From NCBI GenBank assembly GCA_014804225.1, contig JAAVAF010000117.1, forward strand, positions 1 to 6,711: 6,711 bases of DNA, written 5' to 3'. Origin of the DNA: Lachnospiraceae bacterium (lineage in GTDB: Bacteria; Bacillota; Clostridia; Lachnospirales; Lachnospiraceae). Numbering within the stretch: position 1 is the first letter of the stretch; the number at the start of each line of letters is the position of its first letter. A program made the translations under genes and the position numbers. The notes under the pieces were generated by a model. That model was not told the origin of the DNA and ran no database searches. It saw only the letters and a program-made list of their open reading frames with translations. Positions 5,413 to 6,711 of this stretch are shown one piece after another.

Positions 5413-6360
5413 TTAAATCAAACCATAACTCTTTAAAAGATAAAGCCAAAGCGTAATAAATACAGAACTCAAAAAAGTCGTAGACACCACGCAGCTTGAC
5501 GAGAGTACTCCTTCATGTCCCATATTTCTTGACATAATATAACAGCTCACCGTCGTCGGCGCTCCAAGCATGATCAAAATCGCAACCATCTTTTCATTTC
5601 GAAATCCCATCGTTGCCGCAAGCGGAAGAAAAATTACGGGCATAGCAAAAAGCTTGATCAACGTACTCGTAATCGTAGGCTTTATCTTCGCAAGTGCCTT
5701 TTTCCCCTCAAAACCAGCACCCAGACCGATCAGCGCAAGCGGCGTAGCCAATACAGAAAAATTATGTAACGTTTTATTGATAATAAATGGCATCTCAATT
5801 CTAGCCACAGATAAAATCAGTCCAATCAAAATCCCCCAGATGATCGGATTCGTCGCAATGCCCTTCAACGATTTTTTCAGGCTGTCCTTATCAAATCCAC
5901 CGCTTTCCGGCGAAGTAACACTCAAGATCACGACCGCTGCCACATTGTACAGCGGAACGGTTGCCAAAATCATCAGCGGCGCGATCGCGCTTGTCCCGTA
6001 AATATTCTGCATAAATGCCACACCAAGCACCGCCGCGCTTCCGCGATAAGAAGCCTGAATAAATTCCCCTTTGATCAATCTGTCTTTGATGAAAAAGAAG
6101 CTGACAAGGCTAATCGCCAATATACAAAACAGTGTCACCAAAAAGCAAAATAATACAAATTTTGTATCCCACACCGCATAAAAATCTGCCTCCGCGAGAT
6201 CAACCACAAGCAGGACAGGAAGTGTTATCTTATAGTTAAATGCGTTCAGTGTTTTTACAAAGCCGTCATCCACCATATGTATACGCCTTAACAAATAACC
6301 CGCCACCATTACAAGAAATATGGGTATCGTGGCATTTAGACTGAAAATTAAGTTTTCCAC
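5413..6360 (-). CDS. AEC-family permease (auxin efflux carrier-like), GTG start
   Basis: AEC (Mem_trans) proteins are membrane carriers; characterised bacterial members move malate, malonate or other organic acids, but the substrate here cannot be read from sequence. The protein has 315 residues and about ten hydrophobic segments in two halves of five. Family-like stretches include LNATIPIFLVMVAGYLLRR near the start, NYKITLPVLL in helix 2 and NPIIWGILIGL opening the second half. LGAPTTVSCYIM and VVSTTFLSSVFITLW lie near the end. Two GTG codons compete. The first (6369) has AAAGG only 2 nt upstream; the second (6360) has 11 nt spacing and gives the usual MENLIFSLNAT start, so 6360 is used. It lies downstream of tRNA-Cys, from which it is separated by a terminator. 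I found no convincing promoter in the short gap. Confidence 0.92.
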   Translation of the reverse strand: MENLIFSLNATIPIFLVMVAGYLLRRIHMVDDGFVKTLNAFNYKITLPVLLVVDLAEADFYAVWDTKFVLFCFLVTLFCILAISLVSFFFIKDRLIKGEFIQASYRGSAAVLGVAFMQNIYGTSAIAPLMILATVPLYNVAAVVILSVTSPESGGFDKDSLKKSLKGIATNPIIWGILIGLILSVARIEMPFIINKTLHNFSVLATPLALIGLGAGFEGKKALAKIKPTITSTLIKLFAMPVIFLPLAATMGFRNEKMVAILIMLGAPTTVSCYIMSRNMGHEGVLSSSCVVSTTFLSSVFITLWLYLLKSYGLI

Positions 6361-6371
6361 AGTAATCACAA

Positions 6372-6376
6372 CCTTT
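6372..6376 (-). promoter_or_regulatory. Ribosome binding site deciding the AEC start
   Basis: AAAGG on the minus strand lies 2 nt before GTG 6369 and 11 nt before GTG 6360. The first spacing is too short for normal initiation, so it favours 6360. It is a weak site in itself. Confidence 0.4.
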
Positions 6377-6417
6377 CTTTTGTCTAAGTCGTCTATGCTG
6401 TCACAATTTTCTATAGC

Positions 6418-6446
6418 AAAAAAACTCGAAAATGTTTCGAGTTTTT
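6418..6446 (-). terminator. Intrinsic terminator of tRNA-Cys
   Basis: A 12-bp stem (6420-6431 with 6435-6446, CTCGAAA…TTTCGAG flanked by A/T runs) with a 3-base loop begins 4 nt after the mature tRNA end. On the minus strand it is followed by a run of seven T. The flanking A and T runs make it potentially bidirectional. Confidence 0.85.
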
Positions 6447-6450
6447 CAAG

Positions 6451-6521
6451 AGGCGACTGACGGATTTGAACCGACGATCAGGGAGTTGCAGTCCCACGCC
6501 TTTCCACTTGGCTAAGTCGCC
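6451..6521 (-). tRNA. tRNA-Cys (anticodon GCA)
   Basis: The 71-nt cloverleaf has acceptor arms GGCGACT and AGTCGCC. The D arm is GCC…GGC, the anticodon loop is CTGCAAC with anticodon GCA, and the T loop is TTCAAAT. The unpaired base 73 is T (U in RNA), a known cysteine identity element. CCA is not encoded (the next bases are CTT). Two stems each carry a U·U mismatch, at 27-43 and at 50-64. A terminator follows at once. It appears to be a single tRNA rather than part of a cluster. Confidence 0.93.
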
Positions 6522-6537
6522 ATATTTTATTTTATGC

Positions 6538-6543
6538 ATTATC
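6538..6543 (-). promoter_or_regulatory. Possible -10 box of tRNA-Cys
   Basis: GATAAT on the minus strand lies 16 bp upstream of the tRNA 5' end, which would give a leader of about 10 nt. No good -35 hexamer is found at 16-18 bp, so the call is weak. Confidence 0.3.
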
Positions 6544-6560
6544 CGATTTGTTTATAACGA

Positions 6561-6598
6561 ATAACCTAACAAAAGATATATTACCATAACCTAACAAA
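6561..6598. repeat. Two 13-bp direct repeats upstream of tRNA-Cys
   Basis: ATAACCTAACAAA occurs at 6561-6573 and again, identical, at 6586-6598, with a period of 25 bp. The spacer is AT-rich. On the minus strand each copy reads TTTGTTAGGTTAT and lies 40-77 bp upstream of the tRNA. This could be a pair of regulator sites or a chance duplication. Confidence 0.6.
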
Positions 6599-6629
6599 TT
6601 TGGCAAGAAAAAGTTTGTGAAAATTCTTT

Positions 6630-6669
6630 AAAAAGTCCGCACTACAAAGATGAACTTTACAGTACGGAC
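6630..6669 (-). terminator. Intrinsic terminator of a gene beyond the right edge
   Basis: On the minus strand, 6669-6635 form a continuous 15-bp stem with a 5-base loop (TTCAT) if three G·U wobbles are allowed, followed by TTTTT (6634-6630). On the plus strand the same three positions are A·C mismatches, so the hairpin is specific to minus-strand RNA. It would end transcription coming from the right, ahead of tRNA-Cys. Confidence 0.75.
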
Positions 6670-6711
6670 CTTCTCTATGCAAGTCATTATCCTGCCTGAC
6701 AAGACTTTCTC
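6670..6711 (-). other. Right edge, possible 3' end of an unseen minus-strand gene
   Basis: One minus frame ends with TAA at 6687-6689 (last residues RKSCQAG), 17 nt before the terminator hairpin, the natural place for a gene end. The other two minus frames stay open through the hairpin, to 6628 and 6581. About 8 codons are too few to name a product, and the true frame cannot be decided here. Confidence 0.25.

Noticed and set aside
5570..6001. A 143-codon open frame on the plus strand, inside the AEC gene
   Set aside because: It is antisense to a well-supported membrane protein, has no good ribosome site, and resembles no known protein.
6650..6711. Plus-strand frame starting MNFTVRTFSMQ and open at the right edge
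   Set aside because: It begins inside the loop of a strand-specific minus terminator and has no ribosome site.
1..6711. Search for mobile elements, CRISPR arrays, toxin-antitoxin or phage defence genes
   Set aside because: No transposase, integrase, repeat array or defence-type protein is visible; the genes are conserved chromosomal types apart from the unidentified right edge.

Overview
The window looks like a chromosomal segment of a moderately AT-rich Gram-positive Clostridia-type bacterium (Bacillota; my best guess is the Lachnospiraceae). The evidence is strong AGGAGG-type ribosome sites, a tRNA gene without encoded CCA, intrinsic terminators, and an F-type ATP synthase c subunit closely resembling those of Na+-using anaerobes. 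The family-level placement is inference.

Left half (1-3839, minus strand): the upstream part of an F1Fo ATP synthase operon, read right to left. A good sigma-A-type promoter (3811-3839) is followed by two small accessory membrane genes, an AtpZ-like and a subunit-I-like gene that overlap. Then come atpB (a), atpE (c), atpF (b), atpH (delta) and the first 243 codons of atpA (alpha), which runs off the left edge. The c subunit carries the full set of residues that form the Na+ site in Na+-translocating F-ATP synthases. Two strong stem-loops without a terminator T-tract lie between atpB and atpE.

Middle (3840-4426, plus strand): a divergently transcribed DUF402-family gene. Its predicted promoter lies inside a 25-bp near-perfect palindrome, which looks like an operator. 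It converges on the next gene with a 7-bp gap, and one hairpin spans both stop codons.

Right half (4424-6711, minus strand): a cation diffusion facilitator transporter (Zn2+-type HxxxD/HxxxD site), an AEC-family permease starting at GTG, a tRNA-Cys(GCA) with its own terminator, a 13-bp direct repeat upstream of the tRNA, and at the edge the terminator of a gene lying further right.

The two transporters may be co-transcribed, since no terminator is visible between them. They have no evident functional link to the ATP synthase beyond all being membrane ion or solute transport. I did not find a clearly new multi-gene system. The most notable points are the Na+-type c subunit, the atpB-atpE stem-loops and the DUF402 palindrome.
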